From contig NW_027331833.1 of assembly GCF_033568475.1 (NCBI RefSeq), forward strand, positions 1,612,001 to 1,676,000: a DNA stretch of 64,000 nucleotides, given 5' to 3'. Below, piece by piece: positions 49,396-61,477 of this stretch. Position 1 is the stretch's first letter, and every line of letters starts with the position of its first letter. This DNA comes from Henckelia pumila (lineage: Eukaryota > Streptophyta > Magnoliopsida > Lamiales > Gesneriaceae). The position numbers and the translations under genes are program-made. The notes beneath the pieces are model-generated. The model was not told the origin of the DNA, made no database searches, and saw only the letters and a list, made by a program, of their open reading frames with translations.

Positions 49396-50273
49396 AACAA
49401 TTATTGCACCTCGACATAATTATTTATTCAATTAAATTTATATTTAAAGGTTTTACTAAAAATTATCTAAATATATTATATTTTAAAACATATTTTTATA
49501 ACTAATTAAATAATTTTCAAAACCTAATAATCCAAATTAAAATTATCGAATCATATGTATTGACAGAAAACCGAACCGGATGAAAGAGATTCGGATATCA
49601 AATTATATATTTTTAAAATTGAAATAAATTACTCAAAATCGGATCAAACTGACCGATGAACACCTATCCAACACTCCCTAACTAAAATCGCCAAATTTTG
49701 AAATATAAAAGATTAACATTAAAATTTGACAAAAAAGACAAGGAAAAAATGATTATTCGTTCCAAATAGCCTTTGACTACCATGTATGTGATATAACTAT
49801 GACAAATTAGCGAAATTTATAACTAACTGCAAAAACAATCAATATATATTTGAGGGCTAATATCATCTTATTGACTTATTCAACACATTATAGCTTTGTC
49901 CTTGACTTTGTGACCTCACATCACCTTCTTTCCCATTTGACAAAAAAGGAAAAGAGAGAGAGAAGAAGAATTCCCTTTTGAATTTACTCATCCAGTGTCA
50001 CATTTCCATTCACCATTAATCAAAAACCAATCTTCCTAGATATAAGCAAAAATTTATGATGAATCCCATTTAACAACATTGTACGTACTCCCTACACCTC
50101 CCACTCTTCTTCTTGCCACCATAACCACTTTTTCCTTTTCCTTTTCCTTTTCTCTCTAAACATCGACAACTGTGCTTCTTCAATCTTAATTTTATCTGCA
50201 AAACAACCTATACTTACAGCTTCTGCCTTTTTTCTCTGCCCCCCTCTACACTTCATTTACTACCTAAGCTTTT
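49396..50273 (+). other. Upstream region of the PII-2-like gene
   Basis: AT-rich, becoming pyrimidine-rich at 50090-50260 (repeated CTTTTC), as is common near plant transcription starts. Confidence 0.45.
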
Positions 50274-50275
50274 GC

Positions 50276-50281
50276 TATAAA
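50276..50281 (+). promoter_or_regulatory. Candidate TATA box of the PII-2-like gene
   Basis: GCTATAAACTCC lies 217-222 bases before the ATG and after a CT-rich tract. TATATATAG at 50376-50384 is an alternative. Confidence 0.35.
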
Positions 50282-50497
50282 CTCCACCGAGGAGCAGCGT
50301 TTCAGCCAGTGTTTTTTTACGTGCAATTTCATTGAAATCCCACCCTTAAAATCCCCATATCTGGTTATGTTTGGCTATATATAGTTCGAGTGGGATCATT
50401 TTGATCTTAAGAAAGAGTACTGTTGTTTCTTCTGTTATTTTTTTATGTGATTTTTTTCACTTACTTGAAGTTGTTTTCATCTGGGATTTTAGCAATC

Positions 50498-52302
50498 ATG
50501 AAAAAGCTGGAATCTTGGAGTATTTTTTCGAATTTTATGGTGTGCATACTTTGTCTGAGTGCATGTTGTAATGGAGAAGATGAAAGCGTGTCAGCTCCAA
50601 TGAAGAACACAGAACAAGAAGCTCTGTATTCTGCGATTCAAGGCTTTGTGGGCAAATGGTGGAATGGTTCCGACCTTTATCCAGATCCTTGTGGATGGAC
50701 TCCTATCCAGGTACATTTACATACCAACCAGCAATTTGTTTTTGCATTATTTGAAAAGGTATTATTAAATTTCAAGATTCCATTTTTCTTTTAATTCCCT
50801 CCAATGATTTTGTCGTTTCTGCTTATTGTAATGTCCACTTGACGTAGTTTCTCAGATTCTTGTGGATTTCCATTGTCTATTTCAAGCTTTATTCTTCATG
50901 GTACATCATGTCAAGGACTCAAGAAACACGAGAGATTTGAGAAATATATCACCCATGACAATAAAGTGTCTTTCTTTCTTCATATTTTTATGCTTCTTTA
51001 CGCTTACATGCTTTTTTCAGAAAAAGTTCCATGGCAATAAAGTTCCATTTTGCTGCTGTTGTTGTTCCACAGGGTGTTTCTTGTGATCTATTCGATGGAT
51101 TTTGGTATGTGACTGATTTGAGCATTGGACGTATTCATGACAACTCCCTCATTTGCGACCAAAATGTGCTACAATTCAGCCAACACTTGTTTGCGCTAAA
51201 GCACTTGAAATCCCTTTCGTTCTTCGGTTGCTTCGTGTCTCCGCAACGCCGGGAGATTGCGATCCCTGCTCAGAATTGGGAAGCTTTTGCAGAGAGCCTA
51301 ATGTCACTGGAATTCAGATCCAATCCCGGCCTCACGGGGCAGATTCCGGTTGCTTTTACGGAGCTGAGGAATCTAGAGTCATTAGTCCTGACGGAAAATG
51401 GTCTCTCCGGCGAGATCCCGGCTGGTATCGGAAACTTGATATATTTAAAAAGGTTGAATCTTGCTGGTAACAGATTGAAAGGGAAGATCCCAGATAAATT
51501 TGGAGGGCTAAACCGTCTCTTGATTCTTGATTTGAGTAGAAATTCACTTGATGGTCCATTGCCGTTGACTTTTGGAGGGTTGACCTCCCTCTTGAAGCTT
51601 GACTTGAGCAACAACCAATTGGGAGGGGAAATCCCACAAGAGATTGCGAGTCTCAAGAATTTGAAGCTCTTAGACCTCAGCAACAACAAATTATCCGGAG
51701 AGTTGACCAAATCACTCCAAGAGTTGACTTCTTTGGAGGAATTGGTTCTCTCCAACAACCCCATCGGTGGTAGCCTCGCCAACCTGGAGTGGCGTAATCT
51801 GGTGGGATTGGGCGCATTAGACGTATCCAATATGATCCTGACGGGTGGCATCCCGGAGTCCCTCGTCGAGCTAAAAGGGCTAAGATTTCTCGGACTCAAC
51901 GATAACAAGCTGACAGGGGATGTCTCCTCAAATCTTGCAAACTTGCCAAATGTGACTTCAATTTACATACATGGGAATAACTTGACGGGGGAACTTAGGT
52001 TCTCTAAATGGTTTTATGAGAAAATGGGGAGGAGATTTGGTGCATGGGGGAATCCAAATCTGTGTTATCCCATTGGATTGGTGCCTCCAAATTATGTCCC
52101 CTTCGGAGTAAAATTGTGTCAGCAAGAAGTTACCAAACTCGAGACAACTATGGATAATCCATCCAAGATTGGTGATGGGATTTGGAATCAAGAATCAAAT
52201 CCCATGATTTCTTTGGGATTCCGATCGAGGGATGTTGGTAGATTATTAGGTTTTGTGATTGAAATGTTGGTGGTTTTGATTGGTTATCTTGCGGTCCTTT
52301 AA
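50498..52302 (+). CDS. PII2: PIRIFORMOSPORA INDICA-INSENSITIVE 2-like leucine-rich-repeat protein
   Basis: Two exons, 50498-50710 and 51073-52302, with one 362-base phase-0 GT...AG intron, encode 480 residues. The N-terminus (K-K-L-E-S then a hydrophobic V-C-I-L-C-L-S-A stretch, residues ~14-25) looks like a signal peptide. The motif G-K-W-W-N-G-S-D-L-Y-P-D-P-C-G-W-T-P-I-Q (about 52-71) and C-D-L-F-D-G-F-W-Y-V-T in exon 2 are hallmarks of the PII-2 group. About ten plant-type LRRs (L-x-x-L-x-L-x-x-N-x-L-x-G-x-I-P) span residues ~147-400. The last ~21 residues are hydrophobic (G-F-V-I-E-M-L-V-V-L-I-G-Y-L), suggesting a GPI anchor signal or a membrane segment. There is no kinase domain. In Arabidopsis PII-2 is needed for growth promotion by a root fungus; the role here is inferred from family. 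The frame is intact. Confidence 0.93.
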
Positions 52303-53269
52303 GGGATCAAATCACCTAATTACAAGTTAGTTACACAATATCAATTTCCACTTTAGAGTAATATATCCCCTCATTTATTCTTTTTTCGTTTTTAGTCTTA
52401 CAAAATTTGTAGGATATTATGTAATTCCACATGTAAAATTAAACCTTTGAAAAGTTCCTCACGCTAAGCTATCTTGATAAATACGGAAGGGTGGTTGTAG
52501 TTGTACTTGTCACATTTATGTAAGTTTAACTTCTCATGTTAATTTTTTGTAGCCAGTGCATACTGGGTAAACCTTCGAGTTAATGTAATAATCTGCAAAC
52601 TAGACGTGGAGGTACGTAGCCATGTTAATTTCTTGCATTCCTTGTTAATAGATGTGGAGGTAGCCATGATATTGAATGCACTGAAAACGATAGAGAAATG
52701 AGAATACAACTCAACAGCTAGCCTGGCTAGAGTTGAGAAAATCCGCTCTTCGCGAGGCATCTTGTGGATCCATGGGTTCAGTCGATGGCAGCGAGTCATG
52801 AGATCATGATGTTTCATGAAACCAATGCCGAATAATTTTTTCAAAAAAAAATCGAAAAAAGGACAAGTACAGATATGCATGACTCGCAACTAGATCCGAC
52901 CACGGTTCTGAAACACACAAGCATTGATAATTGATATAGTCATGGATATGTATAAAGTTGGGGTAGATATGCTGATAAAGTGGTCCATGCAAGTATTAAC
53001 AAGTTGTGATGATGATGAAAGGGAAATTTGTGGACCATTTGAAGGTGGATTCAAGTAAAAAGGCTGTATTTCTCCAATGGTACATGTTTGTTTTCTGTGG
53101 GCACTATATGGTGTGATTGGAACTGTTGCTGAATGTCATTTGGCACCATTCATGCTAATAATCCCTTCGACATAACTTGCTACTTGTTTGTTTAGTTTTG
53201 TGGTGTGATAATTTGATCTGACGCGGTAAATAATGTCCGTCGTTAGCCTTTTGTTTTTAATTTACACAA
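52303..53269 (+). other. 3' flank of the PII-2-like gene
   Basis: T-rich sequence follows the stop codon. No second gene is supported. The minus-strand frame 52539-52889 (116 residues) has no recognisable domain. Confidence 0.45.
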
Positions 53270-53455
53270 AAAGTTTTATGAAACCGTCTTACGAGTCAAT
53301 TTTGTGAGACGAATATCCGACTCGACTCAACCTATTAAAAAGTATTATTAATTTTATGTCAAAAAAAATATTATTTTTTACTATAAGTCTAGACTAGATC
53401 GATTCATCTCATAGATATAGATATGTTAGACGTCTTATAAGTGAAATACCTTGTT
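53270..53455. repeat. Degraded MITE/SINE-like repeat
   Basis: GAAACCGTCTTACGAGTCAA and GTTAGACGTCTTATAAG near the two ends, with TTTTGTGAGACG between, resemble decayed GTGAGACCGTCTCAC motifs that I recall from a common plant repeat. Ends are not clear. Confidence 0.3.
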
Positions 53456-54023
53456 GTTTATCTACCGTGCACAATTTACCATTTATTGGACTCGAAGTAC
53501 TGAAATGTTGCGTTGAATTTTTCGTTAAAGAATGGACACATTTTCCAAACAAAAAAATTCAAAATCATTAAGAAATATATAATAATTGTATATACAAGAA
53601 ATAAATTTACCATCAATTAAGGCGAACTTTAAATGGCCAAACCTTTTCGAAACTTTAACTCCTCGTTGTCAATTGGACTGAATCATTTAAAAACTTTGGA
53701 CAAGAATATTATGTGCTGCCCAAGTTTGATTGGACCGAACGGACTAAGATGGGCCAGCCAAATCCAAGTGACGGTCATTGCCAAAGATGATTCCTTGCAC
53801 AGCCCCTCTCTACAATCAATAGATTTAGGGGCGACTCATTTTTTTGTAAACGGTTCGAATCGAATTGTATCACACTATTTTTCCTATTTTTTTAAAAAAA
53901 AATTAAAATATTAATTTTAAACCACACAACATATATGGTTCGATTTTTTTTTTTTTTTTTTTCAAAAACTGCACGAAATCATTCCACTTAAACCACTTGT
54001 CATAATATTTTGGTATAATACTA
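53456..54023. other. Intergenic sequence before the Harbinger element
   Basis: AT-rich with a poly-T run at about 53946-53961. No gene is recognised. Confidence 0.45.
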
Positions 54024-54026
54024 TAA

Positions 54027-54040
54027 GGCATAGTTTGGTA
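54027..54040 (+). repeat. Left TIR of the Harbinger element
   Basis: GGCATAGTTTGGTA is identical to the complement of 58854-58867. Confidence 0.92.
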
Positions 54041-55080
54041 CACTTGATAAATAAGAGATTAATTAATTATCTTTTTTCGTCCAATATTTGGTACAGTTTT
54101 AAAAAGCCCAGGATTATGCAATGGGCCCATGATAAATCTTTACACGCATGGACTATGCATCCCTTCAAATTCTTGTGACAAATTTAATACTTGTCAAAAA
54201 TACTATGAAAAGACATAAATACCCTCCATATATAAATGCATCCAAACCCTAAAGACGCCTCATTCTCTCCCACATTTACTCGGCTGCTTGAATCTGAAGA
54301 CCTTTGGCGGCTGGAGAAAGTCCATCGATCGATTTGTGTTCGTGCGAAGATCTTACTCACCGAGGTCAAATTTGTGTCTCCAATTGTGTTTTGAAGGTAT
54401 CTTTCTATCTGAATGACCGTTTTCGTTGTGTGGATTTTTTGAATTTTTCGCGAAGGCTTCTTCGAGAGTTCATGTAAATTGTTCCTTATTTTTTTTTTTT
54501 GCTCTTCAAAATATGATCTTCTCTGAACTTTATTAAGTATATAATTATACTGAATGATGTTTTTTTTTATACTGGATCCCTTGTACATACTCGTTGTTTG
54601 ATTCTTCATCGTTTTAGCTTAATTAGTTATATGGGCTTCAGTTATATATATTTTGTTTTTTTCAGTCTTTATAATATATATAATCTTGAATTTTATTAGC
54701 TAATCGTTCCGAGATTTTTTATTATTCATTGGATAAATATTTGATTTAGGATTGGAGTTGTTGGAGTTTAGACCGTACGTAATACAATTCATTGATCCCA
54801 AGAAAATTTATTTTCGTATATATTTTGTTGTAGGTTATACATGGGATATTTTCATTTATTTTTCTTAATTTTCTTTATTTTGTTGTACGTAATACTTCAA
54901 TAATTATGGATAAAATGTTTTCATGATCATTAATTTTTCTAAAATGGATTTTAGACCATTTTGAGATACCAACAGTGGCAAAATTTATTCATTATGCTAA
55001 TTGGATAATTATTGCTGTATACTCAATGAAATTAACATGTTGTACAATCTTCATTATAGTGTGGCAGAAATTGTTCTATC

Positions 55081-56457
55081 ATGGACAATCAAGATCGGGA
55101 CATCCAAGTGTTGCTAGTGCTACACCAAATACTTATGCGTGCATTTGTGTTTTTTACTGTTTTAGTACGAGTATATACAAAATATGTACTGCATCGGAAA
55201 CGTAGGCTTCGTTCAACTTCAGAAGATGTCTCGTACAGTATCATAGGAAGACTTCATTCTCAAATGAATCACTTACATAGGATTATTGAATTAGGAGATA
55301 CACAATGCATCATCAACTTGAGGATGAATCGTAATGCATTTGCACGACTATGTTATTTGCTCACACATGTTGGAGGACTTTTAGAATCTAGGCATGTTAG
55401 GATTGAGGAGAAGGTGGCTATGTTCTTGTCCATACTAGCTCATCATAAAAAAAATAGAATCATAAGCCATGACTATATACGTAGTGGCCACACCGTCAGC
55501 ACTCATTTTCACGAAGTTCTGAAAGCAGTCTTAAAGCTATACCCAACACTTCTTGCAAAACCTGTCCCTGTTGATGAAAATTGTACCAAAGAAACATGGA
55601 AATGGTTTAAGGTATGTTTATTCATGTTTTTAATATCATTATTAATCTATGCAGCAAAAGTTTTTTGAAAGTAACCAATAACTATTGTATGTAGGGGTGT
55701 CTTGGAGCCTTGGATGGAACATATATATGTGTTCATGTGTCTAATCAACAGAAACCCAGATACAGAACAAGAAAAGGCACCATAGCAGTAAATATCTTGG
55801 GAGTTTGTGATCGAGAAATGAAATTCATTTATGCATTAACTGGTTGGGAAGGATCGGCAGCAGATGCTAGGGTACTTCGAGATGCAATTCATCGACAAAA
55901 TGGGCTTAAAGTACCACGAGGTCAGACATGCATCTTTTGCTCTCTTATTTCAAGTTAAATAGTACTTATGTTGATTCTTTTACTTAATAATTTTTCATGT
56001 TGTAACTAAAATGACAGGTCAATACTACTTATGTGACAACGGATATGGCAATGTAGAAGGTTTTTTAACACCATATAGGAAAGTGCGATACCACAGGGAT
56101 GCATGGGGAAATAGGTCCATTGGTCCACAAAATTACAAGGAGTTCTTCAATGCAAAGCACTGTTCTGCACGGAATGTAATAGAAAGAGCATTTGGATTAC
56201 TGAAAAGAAGATGGGCCATCTTGCGGAGTCCATCGTTTTACCCATTGAAAGTTCAAAATCGAATTATCATGGCATGCATTCTCATACATAATTTCATTCG
56301 AATGGAAATGCCAGATGATCCTTTCCTAGATGCCGAGGATGCATGTGTTGATCCCAATAACGATATTGAAGATCTTTTCATTGAAAATATTGAGTCCTCT
56401 CCGGCTTGGGATATGTGGAGAGAGAATTTAGCAACGTCAATGTATTCGCATGCATGA
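55081..56457 (+). CDS. HARBI1-like PIF/Harbinger transposase (DDE nuclease)
   Basis: Exons 55081-55611, 55695-55920 and 56018-56457 encode 398 residues. The first start in this frame is ATG 55081, and a likely leader-intron acceptor lies just before it. The N-terminal part (~60-150) carries the helix-turn-helix-like region with M-N-R-N-A-F and F-L-S-I-L-A-H. The DDE triad is visible as A-L-D-G-T-Y-I (start of exon 2), A-A-D-A-R-V-L and [13 protein letters not shown] in exon 3. Length and triad spacing fit the family, and no stop interrupts it. The enzyme cuts and moves the element in the nucleus and in this superfamily needs the Myb-like partner encoded downstream. The third exon junction uses GT-CAG, a slightly unusual donor. 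A domesticated host gene is unlikely because TIRs and TSD enclose it. Confidence 0.93.
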
Positions 56458-56738
56458 TAGCTGTTATTATTAAGTCTACTGTCTTGAACTCGCAGATTTT
56501 TTGATTTAGCAATGTTAATGACATAAATGTAGTCCTCAAACATGTGTTTTTTTAATTGACTTTCATTGTGGATGTTTGGTTTTCTTACTGTTACAAGCCT
56601 ATTATTTTATTAATCCTATCGTTTTGTTACCTTTATTAATTATCTCTATTTTTTAAAGACTATATATTATTCAGCCTATTATTTTATTATTATTTTGTTG
56701 GATACTAACACCCTATTTTTGTTTGTTTGGTGGCAGAT

Positions 56739-58166
56739 ATGGAGTTTAGAACAAGTATTAGCAAAGGACGTGGCAAGGGAAAAAACGTTGAGAAGACTAG
56801 GCGAGTGTGGACAACAAGGGAGGAAGAAATTCTCCTTCAAGCATTAAAGGAAGCTGTCAGTCAAGGCTGGAAGAGCGAAAATGGATTTCGAATTGGTTAT
56901 TTGAGTTTTTTAGAAGATGTCATGAAGAAAACCTTCCCAAATACAGATTTGCGGGCCAATCCTCACATCAATTCAAAAATTCATGTGTGGAAAAAGTCTC
57001 ATGGTATGTTGATGACGTTGTTAAGCAAGAGCGGAATAGGCTGGAATAAAACTGAGAAAATGATTGATGCCTCAAATGAAGCATGGGAACCCCTTGAGAA
57101 GGTAACTATTCAAACAAATGCTTGTTCAAGATGTTGATCTTGTAGCATGCATGGTTATATAGTGGACTGTTCAAGCTGATTTACAATTTTGTAGTTTCTT
57201 ACTTTCTGTACCCTGCTTTGTTTACCCTTTATAGAACCCTCCCGTTTTTTGTGCTAATGTGAAAGTTAATGATTGGTGTGATTCTGTTGAGATATTTTTG
57301 TACAAAAATTTATTGATTGTGAAAGTGTGTTGTATATTGACTGAGTAAAGTGTGTTGTATTTCTGCATTTTTATTCATCCAAATCAAGAAAATGAAGTAT
57401 ATTGGAGTATTATGTAAATAAATGTATGAATCAAAATATCTGGAATTGATCTCACAGATGATCACTATTTGATGTGCAGACATTAATAATATCTGGACTA
57501 TTTGATGTGCAGACATGAATAATATCTGGAATTGATTTTGCAAGCTTGCATAAGTTTTGGTATGCTATATATGATTGAGTTTCTCTAATTTCCACACAGA
57601 TGGACAGCACTGTCCATGGGATGCGGTATAGGTCTTGGCCATATTATAATGATTGGTGTGAGATTTTTGGACGCGATCGTGCAACAGGGGAGCGCTCTGA
57701 GAGCTTTGTTGATGTTGTACATGAAGATGAATTGAACATGGGGAACACTGATGGTGTTGCAGTGGGTGTGGGGTTGGAAAAACTGTTGGCTGGGTCCGAG
57801 GACAACGATGATTCGATTTCAGTCTCAGTAGCCCCTCTCTTTTCTGATGCAACATCTGGTATGAAATCTGTGAGGAAAAAACGCAAACGAAGTGCTGAAA
57901 TAGAAGATCGTATTGTTGATGCCATGAACAATTTCAGTGACATGACAAAGGTGAGCATAGAAGACCTTTCAACAAAAATTGGATACGATCCTGTTGCAAC
58001 TAAAGATGTTTTTGCTGCTATGAGTGCAATTCCAGGAATGACAGTGGATGAGAGGGTCTTTGTAGGTGACAAGTTAGTGGAGAATCCAAAGAAATTGGCA
58101 TATTTCTTCAGTTTACCTGACGAGGCTCGATATTCCTTGGTTAAGCAACTCTTAAAAAAAGAGTGA
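56739..58166 (+). CDS. Myb/SANT-like protein of the Harbinger element
   Basis: Exons 56739-57101 and 57600-58166 (phase-0 intron) encode 309 residues. A Myb/SANT-like DNA-binding domain (Myb_DNA-bind_3 type) covers residues ~20-110, with R-V-W-T-T-R-E-E-E and H-I-N-S-K-I-H-V-W-K-K. The second exon has acidic and Ser/Asp-rich segments, a basic K-K-R-K-R-S stretch and a C-terminal F-S-L-P-D-E-A-R-Y-S region. In PIF/Harbinger elements such a protein binds subterminal DNA and brings the transposase to the nucleus. It starts about 280 bases after the transposase stop on the same strand and may have its own promoter. The exon 2 start could instead be an independent ATG at 57600. Confidence 0.88.
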
Positions 58167-58853
58167 GTTTGATTATCTTTCTTAGACTACGTGGTGAACT
58201 TTTACTTTATGCTAGTGTTTTGATGAATCTTTCCTAGACTACGAAGTGAACTTTTACTTCACAGACTAGTACGGTAGACATTTTATATTATATTGTCGAG
58301 AAATGAATTTATTTTGGTAGTTTGGTATCTCTTTGTTTAATCAAATGCATTTATCATCATTTTTTAATTATGCTTGTTTAATATTACATTTTGTTATGTA
58401 CTAGTTAATTTTTTATATTTTCGTGCATTTTAATTATCGTTTTTATTTATATATTCGTTTTTGCGACCACTATTAATTTTATTATTAGGTCAAAAATAAT
58501 GATATTTTAATTATTTTTTAGAGAGAAAAATATTTTAAAAATTTTTTTAATGTTTTTTTTACAAAAACAGTTGAATAATATAAATTTTGCATTTAATTAT
58601 ATAGCAGATCTTATAATAATTTGTATTAAAAAAAATACAAATTTAATTATTGCATTTATGGAAGTGAAAATCTAAATTTAGCAATGAGAAATAAAAGTTT
58701 ATTATGATAAGGTTAATTTTGTCATTACACTTCAATATACATCTTCAATCACTCTTATTAAAATCATACCAAACATTCAATATGGTATCATACTACTTTA
58801 CTTATCCTTAATTTATCCTTATACTATCTATCATGTACTTATCCTATCATGGA
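58167..58853 (+). other. 3' untranslated and subterminal region of the Harbinger element
   Basis: AT-rich, ending in repeated CTTATCC/TATCATG words (58780-58850) that may be subterminal binding sites. Confidence 0.5.
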
Positions 58854-58867
58854 TACCAAACTATGCC
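58854..58867 (-). repeat. Right TIR of the Harbinger element
   Basis: TACCAAACTATGCC is the inverted copy of 54027-54040, followed by TAA. Confidence 0.92.
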
Positions 58868-58870
58868 TAA

Positions 58871-60042
58871 TAGTTGTAAACAACACATTGGATTAAAAAA
58901 GTTATAACTATATCTCTACTTTCTTCAAAATTATCCATCCCACAAAGAAAACTCGTAAATATATTCTTCTTAAATATTCTTCAAATTATTCATTTATTTG
59001 TTAGAGTATTTATTTATTTATTTATTTTACATTCAAATATTGTGTTTGAAGCTTGAATTTGTTTTAAAAAAAATGAAAATTTAATGTAAATGTCATTTTT
59101 GTTGTGAGAGTTTTATTGTGATTAATTATTAACTTAGTTTTGAATCTCAATTATTGTTTTATTTAATTTTATTTTTGTACGATTTAATTTATTTTATATT
59201 TGAAATACACTATATTGTTAATTTTTTTAAATCAATATGAATATATTTTTAAATATTTTGCATTTAAAAAAATAGCAAACAACTCAAAAGAGCTCAAAAC
59301 GTGAAACTAATTCTATATGTAAACCGCGATTATTTTTTAAAAAAAATATTAACTGACCTCATATGGCAAATTGGTTTGAATTTATTTAGAAAAATCGTAA
59401 AATCGCATGATTACCCCTAAATAGATTCATTAAATTCTAAAATAAAGATTTTGTATGTTTAAAATTGTTTTTTATACTGGAAATTTAATTGATATCACAT
59501 CTTATTTTTGTGTAGCATCACTATAAATTCTGAAATGTAAATGGTTTTATTTTTTCAAAAAATATATATATTTATATACTTTAGTGTAGACTTGTAACAC
59601 TTGGGTCGTAAGATGAAACGGTGGTTGTTCGATCAAAATCTAGCCAACGACAATGATGTAACTCACATCCTTTTAACAATATGACCACTCAATTACGCAT
59701 TATAGTAGAGACAAATATTTTGTATATTTAAAATTATGTTTTTTACTAGAAATTTAATTAATTTATATCATATCTATATGTATATGATCTATTATAAGCT
59801 ATCACATCTTATTTTTGGATACCACCACCGTAACTTCTCAAAATTTAAATGTTTTCTCTAAACATATTTATATATTTCAGTGTAGACTCAAAGTCCTCAT
59901 ATCCACACGCAGTTCGTAGAATCAGACCGCGGTTGTCGTATGATCAAAATCCATATATGATAGTAATGATGCAACTGTTGGTTATGGTGTTGGAATGAAT
60001 CTGAAAATGACAGAAACACTATAATCAACAAGCTAAGAAGTA
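58871..60042. other. AT-rich intergenic sequence
   Basis: No gene is seen. GTGTAGACT-containing stretches at about 59583 and 59880 look like two diverged copies of one short repeat. Confidence 0.45.
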
Positions 60043-60052
60043 TTTATTTATT

Positions 60053-60352
60053 GGAAAATTGCTTTTTTGGTCCTGTATATTTGTCACTTTGCGATTTCAG
60101 TCTTTTATATTTTCAGATTTCAACTTTAGTCCGCTATCTTTATTTTTTGGCAATTTTAGTCCTTTTTCCGACGTGGCACCAATTCAGTGCCGATGTGAAG
60201 CTGACGTGTACAGTACCACGTAAGTATTTTTGAATTAAAAGGATCAAAATTGCCAAAAATCAGAACATGCAGGACTAAAACTGAAATGTGAAAACATAAA
60301 AGACGAAAATCGCAAATTGACAAATATATATGACTAAATTTGCAATTTTCCT
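60053..60352. mobile_element. MULE-type foldback MITE, ~300 bp
   Basis: The ends GGAAAATTGC and GCAATTTTCC are inverted. The arms extend inward (TATTTGTCACTTTGCGATTT versus AAATCGCAAATTGACAAATA), so the element can form a long hairpin. The 10-bp sequence TTTATTTATT flanks it at 60043-60052 and 60353-60362, fitting the 9-10 bp duplications of Mutator-like elements, though low complexity weakens this. Confidence 0.8.
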
Positions 60353-60362
60353 TTTATTTATT

Positions 60363-61224
60363 TTGGAATTTGAAGATGAAACCATCGTCAACAATTAATG
60401 TTCTTGTGACGCATGGAGAAAATCAGAAAAATTTAATGGCAAAAACTTCAAAGGTTGGCAGCAAAAAATGTTTTTATATCTCACAATATTGAGTTGGGAA
60501 AGGTTTCTCGAGGAAAATCCCCCAGCATTCTCGAGAATGAAGTCGATCCTCGCACTAAGGGAAATACTCATGCGCACTGAGAGGTAACTTAGATCCTACC
60601 TATACAGGCACTGCCTTGAGGTAAATCTAACGGTGGACATTTAACAATAAATATGGGGTCCATTATTTTTTAATGAACCCCGCATGAATTGATAATTGAA
60701 AACCCTTAGATCTATCATGGGGGTAATGCCTATAAAAATAGATTGAAATAAACCGCACTGAAAACTGGAGTCCTTCCAAAAACTGATGATGTGAAAACGT
60801 GATTCTGTGAATAGGAAGCCGGTCGTTGGCAATGAAAATTACAGCACAACCCTTTGCCTGCCTTATAAATTTATTAATGATTGAAATCTGCTGCAAGGGT
60901 TTTCAGGTAATTGAGATTGGGTGTTTATAGAATTCCAAAATGTTAACATTGTGACAACTGACACCAAATACATTTTCTCTAGAACCAACATAACTACATA
61001 GTAAGATATATATGTCGTGTCCAATCTTTAAATTCCATTACCAGAATTGGTTCAATCTTTTCCTACAAAAAAAATTAAAAATGATATATTATCGTAATTG
61101 AGAAGAACTAAGATTATTAATAGGTGCACCGTAGAATCTTGAGATGAGATGGAACTTTAATAGAGGATCTGATTGTGATACTAAGGATAGAGGAGGACAA
61201 CCGGAATAATGAGAACAACAACAA
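60363..61224. other. Intergenic sequence
   Basis: No coding frame with family features. Short frames at 60395-60896 are unsupported. Confidence 0.45.
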
Positions 61225-61227
61225 TAA

Positions 61228-61474
61228 AGTACCGTTTGGTTTGAGTGATAGGATAAGTAATCCATAGATAAGTAATATAATGTAAATTAAAAATAAATAA
61301 GAAAAAATAGTTAATACATTATTTGATTTGATGGATATATTATAATTTATTTGATTTAATTGATGTAAAATTATTAATTAATAAATAGATAAATAAATAA
61401 TATGAAAAAAATAAGGCGAAATTGATTGAGATAAGTTATACATAGATTAATAATACATCAAACCAAACAATGTC
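61228..61474. mobile_element. Tourist-like MITE, 247 bp
   Basis: The ends AGTACCGTTTGGTTTGA and the complement of GACATTGTTTGGTTTGA form TIRs with a TAA duplication at 61225-61227 and 61475-61477. The interior is AT-rich without coding capacity. GATAGGATAAGTA near its left end also occurs at the right end of the Harbinger element. Confidence 0.82.
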
Positions 61475-61477
61475 TAA

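Larger units (their letters stand above)
54027..58867 (+). mobile_element. Structurally complete PIF/Harbinger transposon, 4.84 kb
   Basis: The ends are inverted repeats GGCATAGTTTGGTA (first 14 bases identical, weaker to about 30). The 3-bp target duplication TAA lies at 54024-54026 and 58868-58870, the size and type PIF/Harbinger elements make. Inside are the two genes of the superfamily, both on the plus strand: the DDE nuclease (55081-56457) and the Myb/SANT-like partner (56739-58166). Both frames are intact with plausible introns, so the copy may be autonomous. Confidence 0.93.

Noticed and set aside
52539..52889. 116-residue minus-strand frame behind the PII-2-like gene
   Set aside because: No known domain and no splice or promoter support; it lies in the likely 3' flank.
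54184..54609. 141-residue minus-strand frame at the Harbinger left end
   Set aside because: It lies antisense to the transposon's leader, with basic low-complexity content; likely chance.
57644..58072. 142-residue frame antisense to the Myb-like gene
   Set aside because: It is a shadow of the real exon on the other strand.
55081..58166. Domesticated host HARBI1 gene plus Myb gene
   Set aside because: Enclosed by TIRs and a TAA duplication, so it is a transposon pair.
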